Assembly (NCBI GenBank): GCA_036971475.1
Contig: JBAIZL010000002.1
Location: 52,568,229-52,632,228, forward strand
Origin: Prosapia bicincta
Lineage: Eukaryota > Arthropoda > Insecta > Hemiptera > Cercopidae
Direction of reading: 5' to 3'
Length of the DNA: 64,000 nt
Below the pieces are notes generated by a model. It was not told the DNA's origin. It worked only from the letters and a program-made list of their open reading frames with translations, and searched no databases. A program made the translations under genes and the position numbers. Positions 1-14,398 of this stretch are shown piece after piece (position 1 is the first letter of the stretch; each line of letters starts with the position of its first letter).

Positions 1-288
1 AGCTATAATTGCCGATACTTAGTATGGTATTCATATCGTATGGTATCCTCTCAAGCAAGAATCAGTACAGTAGTCTTGAAGAGCCAAGCAACATTAATTT
101 ATGTATGTACTGTAATCAATAAAGTTCTACATACGTATTTTGTGCATTCTTAATTATAGTATTACGGTTCATTAGAACTCCTGTTTTTTCTAGTGTACAG
201 GTAGTTATTTCCTTGTAATCCGACGGTGTCTCGGTCCCATCTACCTCGAATTATCCATGGACTACTGTATTTGTTTCCGTAACAATGA

Positions 289-974
289 TCACCGTACTTG
301 AAACAGTTTTTTATGCAACTCTAAAGTGAGTGAAAATCCCATAGACATTAAAGTTACTCTTGGGACTAGAATATCGAGGATAAACATAATAGACTTATTA
401 CATTGCTTACCGAAAACGTTTTGATTACTGCAATATACATTGGGAAGAACTATATCCTTACATATAATCTTCAGAGATGTAGAAATAAAGAATTTTAAAT
501 ATTTACCATTGCTTAAACCACCTGAACTGCTCTCTATTTTAATTGGCATATTAACACCTATGATACATGTATCCTTAAATAAGTACTTAAAATGTTTTGC
601 CCTTATGGTCATAGAATGTGTGTATAAATCCATGTGCTCTTTCTTTGCTACATTATTTATATCTTTCAAACTATTTTTGAGTATTTTGGATGAAAAAATA
701 TATATAATGTTATTATTGATACAAATGATGTTGTATGGCCTATAAATAACGCTAGTTCTTTAATACCTTGGTCATTCATTTGGAAGAGTTGAGATAATGT
801 TGCCAAGTGTTTCATTGGAGTCCTCGATGTAAGTACTTCAGGAATTTGTAAACATGCTATTTTAGCATGCTTTCGTAAAACTTTATAAATTATTATGGGG
901 TTACTGGTATTTATGTTAGCAAACACGAAAGTGTTATCGTCAAGAACGGAATTATTTCTTGAACTTATTAGCAA
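289..974 (-). pseudogene. Crypton-like tyrosine recombinase, C-terminal part, broken
   Basis: The minus-strand translation of 974-666 contains a stretch like TSRTPMKHLATLSQLFQMND followed by ELALFIGHT. It matches the pattern of the metazoan Crypton-type tyrosine recombinase catalytic core: a T-LRKH-like helix, then a conserved GH(T/D) box, then a downstream tyrosine. A LY pair about 11 residues after the GHT box is the candidate nucleophile. The frame stops at 666; a second open segment (669-289) continues on the same strand without a recognised domain. The N-terminal region is missing and the expected arginine context is degraded (PMKH instead of LRKH), so I call it inactive. Copy B lacks the core. 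Family assignment is from motif recognition only. Confidence 0.6.
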
Positions 975-3689
975 TTAAATATAAAATCGTAATATAAAAA
1001 ACCCATGAAAATTGACACTCGGTAGTTTTTGAGACTGTACCAGTCCCATTATATTACATCTGTCAATTCTTTCAAACATACACTGTTGGTTCGCTGGAAA
1101 GGACATACAGCTGTGGATTCGTAACCTTATCTTGGAGAGAACTATGCTATGTATTTACAGATACAATTCTGATATGGAAACATAAACACCCGACACTCCG
1201 AAAGCCATTCTGAAGCGTTTGTTTATTTGATGGCAGACCAAACTTATCTTAATGTTTCGGTCAATGCATCTCGTTCTTTTCCCTTGGTGCTCTTAAATAC
1301 TATAGGATCGATAAAGTATTTATTTTTTAACTTAATTTGCTTTTCAAATTAATTGTCATAGCATCTCTTTCCGATTTTAATAATCTAAAAGTGACTATTT
1401 TCTGTAACATATATTGTTACAATTTGGTAACATTGCAAACATGTTAACACTTGTCTGCAACACATGTATTAACAAATGTAACACTTAATATGGCCTACGT
1501 CATATATATTCACTAAAAGTTAATACCAATGTATTCAATAAACATATTATTAAAATAAAATATAGACTACCAGCGGCTAAAGTCGAGGATAGAAACAAAT
1601 GTTTCCGTCTTTATACAATTATTTTGACGCTGGGAGAATACGATAAATTATTTACGTTTACGCCGTATGTAAATGAGAGAAAGGGATGGAAAAGATAGAA
1701 TGCAGAAAGTCAGTTTTTCTGGCCTCCGTCCACGAGAGTACTTGTCGAGTGCGAGGCTTTATCTTTGTGTGGATTGGACCTATGTTTGTTTACACTAGAC
1801 AGTTTGATATCGTAATATAAACTGACAACACTCGCACAGATGTCATTTAGGTTCATGTATACAATACAGAGATTAACGAAAGATAATTCAGTATTTATTG
1901 ACCTTTAACTACTGTCCTGCAATTTCTGTCACATTACTACTGCCGTTGTAGCTCACAGGCACGAAATGTCTAAGTGTGATTTATTGTGTGGTTTAACAAT
2001 TTATCTTGCATTTACTTTATAAAAATTGTTTTTGAATATTCTGATTGGCATGTGACTAGGGTAAACGTAGTTTTATGAGATCAGTTATATTTTATTTACT
2101 AATTGAAAACTGTAGTAAATAAAACCTTCTACAGATTTTAGCGCAGTTTAGCTAAAAAGACTTATAATCGCACGATAACCAACATACACTAATTATTTCT
2201 TGTTCACTGATTGTACGCACTTAACTTTATATACAAGATATCATTTGACACATTATAAGCTTTATTTATGGAAACTGGCATTAGAAATAATAACTCAATT
2301 TTGACAGCAGTATTTACACAGCGGCTCAGAACATTTTAGACATATTGGCTGTTCAATGTCAGCTTACAAAGTGTAACTAGTCCTTCTATTTTTTGTTGCT
2401 GGACAAATTCTACATTGTTTATAACAATTTATCTATACAAATAGAAAATTTTGTAAATTTCTGGAGGTTGCAGTTTTTCGAAATCATCTTCAGCGTCTGA
2501 TGCACTTTGCTGATATTCGGTATCATGATCTGTTACTCAATTACTTCTGCACTCTGTTGCACAATTCCCCTATTCTCTTTGATGCCTTCTAAAAGTTGGT
2601 CATTAGATACAGCACCTGAATCACTGTCTTCTTCGGCTAACCCGTCGCGGATGGTCAGGCACGATGACGGTAATTAAAGGTTAAGCTTGGAATTTGTAGA
2701 TATTGGCATAATAGTTTTCCTGGATATATAAGCTGATCAAGATAAGTCGATGAAATGATGTGGTTCAACAAATTCTCTTTGTCGTTTATTTTAAGTTGTA
2801 TAAAGGTTGAAAAAATATAAGGTATACTTATTTATAGTTTTTTTAATTTACGGTTATAGTAGAAATTTTTCATTATCGGATGGTTGAAAAGTCATAATTC
2901 GCTGCCCCCGCTAACGATACCATCCTTTTTAAAAAAAAAAAAGAAATTAACACGAAAAGAGAGAAAATTAATTACCAGAAGAAGAATGAGAAGACAAACA
3001 TAAATGTTTAGATAGTCTAAGTAAAAATGGAAAGAAAATATATGACAATTAGGTAGACAAAATACATTTTTTAGAAATTAAATAAAAAATTTAATTTTTA
3101 TAAAATTATTAATTTGGAACAAACGGTTATCTTTTCAAGTTGAATCGTTCGAGCATACAGTCTTTAAAATTCTTAAAGCACATGGACGGGCTGCATTGAA
3201 ACACTGCTCCATGCTATAAAGATTAGTTTGACAGACATGACGTAAACAAACGTGCTAGAACTGCTATCGGAGTGCCGCCTGTTTATATTTTCATATCACA
3301 AACATTTCTGTAAAGAGATGTAGCACAGCTTCTGTCCAATACAAGGTCGCGAACCCGACTCATTCTTTTGGTTATGTTGCATAGTTGGAAACATGCCAAT
3401 TTCGTGCGATTTATTGTCAATGGGATATATTACCCCCAAATCACCCTTTGGTAACCCCGCACATCTTATTTTGATGACAAGGGACTAGGACCTTCGAAAA
3501 TCTTCGAATGCCCATTTTTGGGCAATATTTTAGGTTCTGGCAAGTTTTACCTCATTTCACCCACAACAACACCCGCAGTCCTATCCGAATTGTACATGGC
3601 CAACTTCGGTGCTAGGATTAGACTCAGCATCATTATAAACCCCCAGTGATCATTTTATAACGATCTCTTGGCCTCTGACCTTTTTACCC

Positions 3690-5890
3690 CAATTCTCCCT
3701 TTGCTACTCCCGTAGAGCCCACACCCGTCCATCCCTGGTGTCTTTCGATAACGGTATTCACTTCAGCATCCTCAAAAGCCCTGAGGATGTTATTTATCTG
3801 ACAATTTCAACCCAATTTATCCCTTTGGTACTTGTGTAGAACCATCGCAGTACATGTCCGGCGACGGCATTCAATTCAGCTTCCTCAAAAACCTCCGAGT
3901 GATAAATTTCTAGTACTTTTTTGACTTTTGACCTTTCTACCCCAAATCATCCCTTTGGTACTAACGTAGAGTCACAACCGTCCATCCCCGGTGACTCTAG
4001 ATGACGCCATTTAATTTAGCCTCCTCAAAAACCCCCGAACGGTCATTATCCCGCGATTCTTAGACATCTGACATTTTTACCCTAATTCAACCCCATTGGT
4101 ACATGGGTTTAGCCTCACCAGTACATCCCCGGAGACTTTCGATGACGACATTGAATTCAGCATCCCCAAAAACCTCCGAGCAAATATTTTCCAGCGATTT
4201 TTTGACTTTTGACTTTTCCACCCCAATTCACCCCTTTGGTACTCGCGTGGAACCATAACAGTGCATCCCCGGCGACGTTCTGGGACGGCATTAAATTCCT
4301 CCTTACCAAAAACCCCCGAGTGGTTATTTTCTAGTAATTTTTTACTTTTGACTTTTTTACCCCAAATCATCCCTTTGGTACTTACGTAGAGTCACATCCG
4401 GTCCATTCCCGGTGACTCTAGATTACGCCATTGAATTTAGCATCCTCAAAAACCCCCGAACGGTCATTATCCCGCGATTCTTAGACATCTGACATTTTTA
4501 CCCTAATTCAACCCCTTTGGTACATGGGTTTATCCTCACCAGTACATCCCCGGAGACTTTCGATGACGGCATTGAATTCAGCATCCCCCAAAACCTTTGA
4601 GCGGATATTTTCCAGCGATTTTTTGACTTCTGACATTTTCATCCCAATTCACCCCTTTGGTACTCGCGTGGAACCACACCAATGCATTCCCGGTGACTTT
4701 CGATGACGGCATTGAATTCCGCCTCATCAAAATTCCCCGAGTTGTTATTTTCTAGAATTTTTTTTGAATTTTTACATTTCTACCCCAAATCATCCCTTTG
4801 ACACTTACGTATTGTCTCATCTGTCCATCCCCGTTGACGTTCGATGGCGGCATTGAATTCAGCATCCTCAAAAACCCCCGAGTGGTTATGTTCCAGCGAT
4901 TTTTTGACTTTTGACTTTTCCACCCTAATTCACCCCTTTGGTACTCGCGTGGAACCATAACAGAGCATCCCCGGCGACTTTCTAGGACGGCATTAAATTC
5001 CGCCTTACCGAAAACCCCCGAGTGGTTATTTTCTAGTTATTTTTTGACTTTTGACTTTTTTACCCCAAATCATCCCTTTGGTACTTACGTAGAGTCACAT
5101 CCGGTCCATTCCCGGTGACTCTAGATGACGCCTTTGAATTTAGCATCCTCAAAAACCCCCGAACGGTCATTATCCCGCGATTCTTAGACATCTGACATTT
5201 TTACCCCAATTCAACCCCTTTGGTACATGGGTTTAGCCTCACAAGTACATCCCCGGATACTTCCGATAACGGCATTGAATTCAGCATCCCCAAAAACCCC
5301 CGAGTGGATATTTTTCAGCGATTTTTTGACCTCTGACATTCTCACCCCAATTCACCCCTTTAGTACTCTCGTGGAACCACATCAATGCATTACCGGTTAC
5401 TTTCGGTAAGGGCATTGAATTCCGCCTCATCATATTTCCCCGAGTTTTTATTTTCTAGTAATTGTTTCACTTTTGACATTTCTACCCCAAATCATCCCTT
5501 TGGCACTCACGTAGAGTCTAATCTGTTCATACCCGGTGACTTTCGATGGCGGCATTGAATACAGCATGCTCAAAACCCCCCGAGTGGTTATGTTCCAGCG
5601 ATTTTTTTACTTTTGACTTTTTTACCCCAAATTATCCCTTTGGTACTTACGTAGAGTCACATCCGGTCCATCCCCGGTGACTTTAGATGTCGCCATTGAA
5701 TTTAGCATCCTCAAAAACCCCCGAACGGTCATTATCCCGCTATTCTTAGGCATCTGACATTTTTACCCTAATTCAACCCCTTTTGCACATGGGTTTAGCC
5801 TCACCAGTACATCCCCGGTGACTTTCGATGACGGCATTGATTTCAGCATCCTCAAAACCCCCCGATTGGTCACTTTCCAGCGATTCTTTG
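3690..5890. repeat. 140-bp tandem satellite, array 1 (copy A)
   Basis: The motif CCCTTTGGTA recurs at about 3821, 3951, 4091, 4231, 4371, 4511, 4651, 4791, 4931, 5071, 5211, 5352, 5494, 5632 and 5773, so the spacing is almost exactly 140 bp. Three unit subtypes can be told apart by the bases after the motif (CTTACGTAGAG, CATGGGTTTAGC, CTCGCGTGGAAC). They mostly cycle in the order A-B-C, giving a higher-order period of about 420 bp. The short open frames in this stretch are by-products of the repeat and are not genes. The array is clearly more GC-rich than its surroundings. Confidence 0.93.
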
Positions 5891-6250
5891 TCCAATTCAA
5901 ATATATACATTACGTAGTACGATTGATATCCATGTGGATGCCAGCAATGTTGCCAAGTTTGTGGCTGCCATAATGTTAGGGAATGGTTGAAATATACTGT
6001 AAATTTATATACAGGAGGCGACTATGCTGCCCCTTGCGGAAATGTTACGAACTTGTGATATACAAATCCCGTTCACTCTGCTATCAATACGAGTACCGTT
6101 TGGTTATTACAAATTATTTTTTAAAAATTCAGAACGACCATAGAACTTCCAAATACAGTATAGCTCCAATAAAACACTTCTCTTTACACCTATTGACAAG
6201 ATTTTTATTTCGATTATTGTCAAAGGGTGTTACATTATCATGGATTACTA

Positions 6251-6276
6251 TGTGGCAGCCGTATACGGCTGCCACA
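6251..6276. repeat. 26-bp perfect palindrome near the end of copy A
   Basis: TGTGGCAGCCGTA followed by its exact reverse complement, with no loop. Copy B keeps 22 bp of it at 32668-32689. It lies about 65-70 bp before the (TA)n tract in both copies, so it marks the conserved 3' end of the repeat. A terminal hairpin or a protein-binding site are both possible. Confidence 0.9.
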
Positions 6277-6338
6277 AGTACCCGGCTGCCAGTTTGAATG
6301 CAAAATGACCAATGTTTGGTCTCCGTATTGTTAGCAGG

Positions 6339-7746
<1,408 letters not shown>

Positions 7747-8039
7747 GTTGGGTAAAGTCAAGAGCTGTACTGTTATATGGGTTTTTGATTGTTGAAGAAA
7801 CAGATAACTTATTAATGGTATTTATGAATCATTTTTTATTGTATATTCGTCAGATGATGTTAGTGAATAATATGAATTTAGAAGAAACTCGTCGCAACCT
7901 TTTTTACCATTTTAAAGAGTCCAACGAAAAGGAAAAGGATTCATCGGATTCGTATAAAGAGACCAGACTACAAAAACCAAAACCAAAAGTATCGTTTCTT
8001 AAACACTACACATTAGTAAATCTACCTAATTTTATTTGA
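7747..8039 (+). CDS. Coding-like exon, unassigned
   Basis: An open frame follows a good acceptor (pyrimidine-rich, ending TTTAG at 7746) and enters in phase 1. It runs about 97 codons to a TGA at 8037-8039. The peptide begins WVKSRAVLLYGF, continues through an amphipathic stretch rich in Leu, Met and Phe, and ends in a charged lysine- and serine-rich tail (ESNEKEKDSSDSYKETR). The composition looks more protein-like than random AT-rich DNA. I do not recognise a family. It could be a terminal exon of an otherwise unseen gene or the remains of a transposon frame. No partner exon was found nearby. Confidence 0.35.
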
Positions 8040-8965
8040 AATTCAATTTTGAATATTAGGGAAATAATTAACTAATTTAATTAAATGAAAAGAAAAGTAA
8101 ATAAGCTAATTAATAATCAATACGTTTATATTCCCAAAAGATATGTATCAAGAATTTGTACTAACGATACTCATTCCATGATCTCTAAAGATATTTTAAA
8201 TAATAATTATAAGATTGATTTGCTGTGGACACATTAAATAAATACACCTATTCAAACAGTTCTGTAATTATCAAGAAATATAATGTCATATTTTATATAT
8301 TTTATTTATTATGGTGAATTACATTATATTCAAATCTAATGTAACAACCCTACTCAGGTATTAAATTATTCTGAACTTATTAATTTAAAACATTGCCTTA
8401 AAATACGTCAATCCTACGGTATGTTGAGCTACATATACAAATATTACTGAATTTGATATTGTGACATCCTGGTTACGCTTCGTAAAGGATGCTTTACAGT
8501 TAGAAAGATCTAAAAACAAACATTAGAAGGAGAGTAAGGTTCTGAAAAGCTTCCTTCTTTCAACTTCAATTATTTATTATAAAGTAAAACCTGAGAGAGT
8601 AATGGTAACCATCCGGTATTTTCTCCAACACGTAACTCAGTGGTTGTACTCAGATAAATTGGAAAACCTTCTACATGGTGAACATAGTTTTTGGTAAATG
8701 CAACCTTAAATTCTTCATGATTTGAGAACAAAGCTTAATTTTATAGTACGGTCAATTTTCTTTGAAAGTGTACAATTATTACAAAACAAATACAATAAGA
8801 AATATATTTCTAAATTTATGCAGGAAATGATTATGGAGGCAAATAGAGATTTGAAAAATATATGACACCCTGATTAAGAAATTTACGATGTATTCGGCAT
8901 GTAAGTGTAGCCGAATATTTTTGTAATTTTTATTAAATAACACTTTTAGGTTTATCACGTATATA
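8040..8965. other. AT-rich spacer, no feature seen
   Basis: Nothing supportable was recognised in this stretch. Confidence 0.5.
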
Positions 8966-8968
8966 TTG

Positions 8969-8970
<2 letters not shown>

Positions 8971-9021
<51 letters not shown>
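8971..9021. repeat. (TA)n microsatellite
   Basis: About 25 TA units. The short open frame across it is a by-product of the repeat. Confidence 0.97.
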
Positions 9022-9026
<5 letters not shown>

Positions 9027-9754
9027 CTCATAAAGGGAACCCATTTACTTCAATAGATGTAGCAGACTATCCCACTAACATTAATGCTACCACCCTGATT
9101 TTGTTTTTAATATCTGATAATGCAGTTTGTTTAGTTGAAGGATCAAACCATCATATAGTTTTTAATTAATTATAAACTACTTCATTTCTTCTAGTTACGA
9201 AATTGAATAAATTAAGAAAACACGTGATGAAAAAAAGTTTTTACTATAAAATTGGCATTTAAGTATTTATATTAAACTTATAATGAAAGACTAAATGTAG
9301 AATTTAATGAATTAACAAATGTCCATTCCAATATTTTCATCAGTGTACATTATCCTTATAGATTCAGTAATTATACTCTGCTAACAAATTTCACAATTTG
9401 CTGGATTAAAAAATTAATAATGTGATTTTATAATTTTAGGTAGTAAATATATTGTAAAAATACACATACTAAGAAAACAATTATTACTTTCAAGTGAACA
9501 CTTATTTAATCAAAATCGATAGCAACTAAACAAATTCAAATAACTCGCTAAGCACTAACTATATAAGTGTTTTAGACAGCTAAGGATAACAAAATCTATG
9601 TTTATAGGCTCTAGTAGTATCCCCACAATGTGAAAATTGTTGAAAAATTCTTAGGATAGCCTATATGAAAAAAATATATACAAAAATATGGGTAAAGATT
9701 AAACAATATTTGATGACAACACATTTATTACACTCAATTCTACCATAAATACAA

Positions 9755-9756
<2 letters not shown>

Positions 9757-9791
<35 letters not shown>

Positions 9792-9805
9792 ATACCACAC
9801 AGACA

Positions 9806-9850
<45 letters not shown>
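9757..9850. repeat. (CA)n microsatellite, interrupted
   Basis: Two CA runs separated by a short CACTCACACATACCACACAG interruption. The minus-strand VCVCVC frame over it is an artefact of the repeat. Confidence 0.97.
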
Positions 9851-9852
<2 letters not shown>

Positions 9853-11449
9853 TCAAAATCACTCATATAAAATACTTTATAACATATAACCAAGTTAAAC
9901 TTGACGTTGATCTAATGGATTCTTTACCCTCACTTCTAGTATGATGAGTTTATTTTTGCTTATGCTTCTTTCTGGGAAACCCTCGAAAGACAGTAGAAAC
10001 AAAGGTAGTTTTTTCAACAAGAGCCGTCAGTTTAAAAATATTATTTTATTTTCAAACTCTTTTTTTCTCTCTTTACAATGTAACAAGACACAATCATCCT
10101 TTAGTTTAAATTTACGTCAAACCTTTTACCAAAACCTTCGTATTTAGTTCTTTACTCTACTCTCTATATTTTTCTATTAGAGAATATAAATTATAGTGAA
10201 AATACGTAGCTCCTGAGTATTTTCTGCATGTCCAATTCTTCTAAACCTTTTGTCTTTTTTCAATGTATAATGCCTTTAATCTTACTATTACTATAATCAA
10301 TTGTATTCGCTCTCACATTTTCTACAAAACTATTTCGGCATATATTTACGGCCATTACAAAATAAAGTTTATTTAAGAAATACGTAGAAATATTTGATAT
10401 TCACAAATGAAAAAAAGAATTTGTTTTTATGTCCTAATATTCAAGGTAATAATGATTAAAGGAACGGAAATAGGTTTTAATAGAATTTGAATTTGTCCGA
10501 CTTCGTTTGTATGTATTTAAGTAGCTTCCAACCCTATGGTGTAAAATCAAACGGTACAATAAAAGGTTTAACGGTGACAAATATTCCACTAATCCATTTA
10601 CTCCAGGAAGCACTCTCTTGGGAATTGTCTACAACGACTCAATATGCTTCTCAGGAAGTAAAGTGAATGGCCAATAAATCTAGCTGTACGTTCTAACAAA
10701 GCCTCGTTACAGATTTTTTTAAACATATAAATACATTTTTTTTTGTAATAGTCAAATGAAAACTCACTAATCCTATAAAGTAAAATTAAACCTTTTTTTG
10801 GTATACATGGAAGATATGTAATTCATAACATTTTATGGGTTGTATAAGAGAACTGGTATTGGTAAAAGTGATCTTTACTCCATACACTGTGATCTGTTAG
10901 AGGCAAAAAAGGACTTATTTCTGTCTTGAAATATTTAAACAGTGTGATTTAAAAATGTTGTAGAATTTAACTAGAAACTGGTTTCACTATGTAGATATAA
11001 GATACCAATCTTTTGTAAAAATTATTATTACAGTATATTTTTAAACACAAATTTTACAAATTCATTGTCTAGTACAGTGCTTGCATAAGATCAAATGCCT
11101 GAGTTGAAGGTACTCAAAATTATGGATAAAATTTACAAACTTCAATGTATATATCTGTGTTTACCGATATATTGAATATAGACTCCTGCAGTGTTCTCTA
11201 CAAATGTCAAAGTGACACTTCTTACAGTAAAGTTTAGTTTCTCTGATATTCCTCTTTAGGAACGTACACATTTTTCTGTTGTTTCTGGCTGAAAGTTCTG
11301 CTCGCAAAGAGTTGAAGGTATTTTTATATCTTGTTTGATATGATAAAAAAATAGATACCAGAATGGTCAAGCATAACAAGAAGCACTCCTATACGCCGCA
11401 ACGCCTTGTTGCAAGTGCTTTCGGGTACGAATGGCACCACTGATCAATC
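9851..11449. other. AT-rich spacer, no feature seen
   Basis: Several short open frames occur, but none has supporting splice signals or a recognisable motif. From about 11450 the sequence becomes the 3' flank of the adjacent Penelope-like fragment. Confidence 0.45.
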
Positions 11450-11539
11450 ATGTTAAGTCACTTCAGGCTTGGCTAAAAACCAATACTTACTGAACTTTTC
11501 AGCAGACGATTTTCGCACTAGGTCAGCGCATTATTCAAT

Positions 11540-12560
11540 GCTGTGATTCCCTGACAAGACTGCTTTGTGTTGTGTTTGCGTGAGCCTCTGTTGTATTACT
11601 ATTTTGTGATGCGTTATTATTCTTATAGTAGTAGTTAATTGTGTGTTTAAATACAGTATTTGATCGTGAACGTGTTTTCTCATTTCGAATGTGTTGTGAA
11701 TGGTGTTTGTAGATCTCATAGTTTTCTAGTGTGATTAGTTTGATGGTTTTGTATGTATTGTAGGATTTTTATATTGGTGTCTATGTCAGTATGTGAGTGT
11801 AGTGTGCTTTGTATTTCGAAATTTGATATGGGTGGTTGTGTCTTTCTTATATGTTTTTCGTGTTCATTGTATCTTGTGGTAAGTGTTCTTCCTGTTTGTT
11901 CTATGTAAAAGCTGGGACAGTTATTGAATGTAATCTTGTATACGCCTGCCCTGTCGTGTTTACGCTGGTGTAATCTTGTATACGCCTGCCCTGTCGTGTT
12001 TATCCTGGTGTAATCTTGTATACGCCTACCCTGTCGTGTTTACCCTGGTGTAATCTTGTATACGCCTGCCCTGTCGTGTTTATCCTGGTGTAATCTTGTA
12101 TACGCCGGCCCTGTCGTGTTTACCCTGGTGTAATTTTGAGCTGTGTAGGTGTTGTTTAGTATTTGTCGTTGAATGGGAAGTAATTATGAGAAGTGATTAT
12201 TTTTGCTAGTATTATTATTTCTCTGGTTATGTTGTCTGGTGTGTTTTTTTTCTATTAACATTTGTTTGAGTATTTTTATTGTTTCATTGACTAGTATGTT
12301 TGTGAATAGGCTGTTGATGTCGATTGATGTTAGTGTAGGGTAGGGGTATGCGTATGTTTTTTATTTTCTGGGTAAGATCTATGTTTTTTACCCTGGTCTG
12401 GCTATGAAATGTGATGTTTTTTCCTAATATTTGGTCGAACTTTTTCACGATTTTGTAAAAGGGTGCTGATGTGTTATTTATTAGTGGGCTCATTGGTATA
12501 TCCTTTTTTGTGTATTTTAGGTAAGGAGTTGAGTGTTGGTGCTTGTGGTCCATCACACCA
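11540..12560 (-). pseudogene. Penelope-like element, RT fragment plus GIY-YIG endonuclease
   Basis: Read on the minus strand from 12560 downward. The first part is a reverse transcriptase fragment typical of Penelope-like elements: KKDIPMSPLINNTSAPFYKI, then IDLTQKIKN, then a SIDINSLFTNI-like segment corresponding to the first catalytic aspartate region. The catalytic YADD region is missing. The sequence jumps instead to a 40-bp minisatellite and then to a GIY-YIG domain (GVYKITFNNCPSFYIEQTGR, RYNEHEKHIRKTQP). Stops and frameshifts are present. The normal order in this superfamily is RT then GIY-YIG endonuclease, so this is an internally deleted, inactive copy. It lies back to back with the plus-strand copy that starts near 12549. 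Confidence 0.85.
11931..12130. repeat. 40-bp minisatellite, 5 copies, in Penelope ORF
   Basis: Five tandem units of exactly 40 bp (11931, 11971, 12011, 12051, 12091) differing by one to three bases. On the minus strand each unit carries the codons for the GVYKIT start of the GIY-YIG domain. Because 40 is not a multiple of three, each repeat shifts the frame, so the expansion itself destroys the ORF. Confidence 0.97.
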
Positions 12561-12976
12561 GGATAAACAGTTTTACGTAGGACAAACAGGGAGAACATTT
12601 ATCACAAGATACAACGAACACGTAAAACCCTTATGAAAAACACAACCAGCCAATTTAAATTTCGCCATACACTCACATACTCATATAGACACCCCTCTAA
12701 AAATCCTACACTACAAAAATCATCAAATGTAACACAGTAGAAAAATACGAGATACACACAAACCATAAATACTAACTCCACCACATTCTAAATGACAAAA
12801 CACTTTCACAATCAAATACTTCATTTGAACACATAAATAACAACTCCTCTATGTAAAATAACATACCACAGAGTTTAAATACAACACAGACTTACACCAA
12901 CTTATCACACCTGAGCAACAGTCTCGTCAGTGATTCACAGGATTGAATAATACGCGTCTTCCTTTTTTAACAAGTG
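12549..12976 (+). pseudogene. Penelope-like GIY-YIG endonuclease fragment, inverted copy
   Basis: The plus-strand translation reads DKQFYVGQTGRTFITRYNEH, then KTQPANLNFAIHSHTHIDTP, the same domain as the minus-strand copy at 11540-12560 but an independent sequence. In-frame stops are present (for example after VKPL). The 3' flank contains GTGATTCACAGGATTGAATA, also found in the 3' flank of the minus copy (about 11530-11550) and in the foldback at 57745-57905. The two copies meet near 12548 in inverted orientation, an arrangement often seen with Penelope-like elements. Confidence 0.8.
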
Positions 12977-14398
12977 TTATTTCTTTCATGAGTAGGTATA
13001 AGAAATTCCCATGAGAATGTATACTAAATCATTGTGATTATTTAGTTTTGTGTTTTGGCTATAAACGATGGCTACACAACGACTATAAAATTCTCATAGT
13101 ATCTCTACGATAAGTATCTCTCATAGTATCTCATAGTAAAACGTTATAAAACAATGATTTATATATTTTATCTTTTACTTAGTTCTCAAGTTAGTCTCGT
13201 CTGAAAAGATGTTCATAATCATTCCACTGGAGAAACGTCCCGCCAATTCTTTCTTTTTTTTGTTATTTTTAAAAACTGTAATTTAAAAAATAGAATATGA
13301 AAACGAGCTAAATATTAAATTTACGCTTTTATTTTACAAAGCTGTCTAGCCCTTATCAGAATTTTATTGTAGATTTATTAAAACAAAAACTTAAAAATTT
13401 ATTCCGTACGTTTACCTTCATGACTATTGTTAATCATATATTGTATTTATACTCATGATTCATAATTGTTAAGTGAATAGCGACACCTACAAACACGTAT
13501 TGGATGGGTATAAACATACTATTTCGCGGCAGTATAATTTCCGTCAGGATACTCTATGAGGCATGTCACAGTGAATTATATGATTCATTGCCACAGGTGA
13601 TTTTGTGTTATAGGTTATGTTATAAAACAGATGTTTTACAGGTAGTTTGTTTTAGATTATTTAGTGAACATTGCAAAGGAAAAATGGTATTAGGTAATAA
13701 ATATGTTTACCAGTTTTAATAAATTTTAATAAATGTCAATACGAATAATTCAATATAACTATAACATTAAATTATTATTTTAATCCAATTATTTAAACGA
13801 AAACATTATTAAATTAGTTTCTTTTAGGAACTGATTTCAAATGAATTCGTTAAAAAAAACAGTACTAAGTAAACATCTATTTATTTGTAAACTACATTAT
13901 TTTACTATTAACTACAATAAATATTCATGCTTGTTTAAGAAGGAGAAATAAGTATCAAACAAATTATAAAACGGTTGAATAGTGAGTTAAAAGTATGTTT
14001 GTTATTAGTGCAAATTTTTTTAATAAAATAAATATAATTCCCTAATAAATACATTCCCAATAGGGTAATAAATATATAGTTACATAAAATCGTTTATAAT
14101 CTAATACAGTTAACTTTCTGTTAAAATACATCAAGGACACAATTTTAATGTAATTATTAAACGTCATAAAACTAAATTAAGTAAACAACTCTCAGATAAG
14201 TGTTATTCCTAATGCTTAAATATTTACGACATGAGAAAGAAGTTGTTGATTTTTCTGTTATTACGTATATAATGAGGCCTTGAAAAACACAGCCCGCCTC
14301 CTAAAATAAAGTTAGCGAAATATGTTGCTCTTAGCTTTCAGTAGACGAAATTAAATGTGTTAAGAAATGAATTCAATATGGTTGGATATTATAATTAA
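12977..14398. other. AT-rich spacer, no feature seen
   Basis: No gene, RNA or repeat family was recognised. Confidence 0.45.

Noticed and set aside
4077..5409. Several 60-97 residue open frames on both strands
   Set aside because: They recur with the 140-bp satellite unit and are products of the repeat, not genes. The same applies to 31501-31683.
9661..9846. VCVCVC-rich cysteine frame
   Set aside because: A translation of a CA repeat; no signal peptide logic or splice support.
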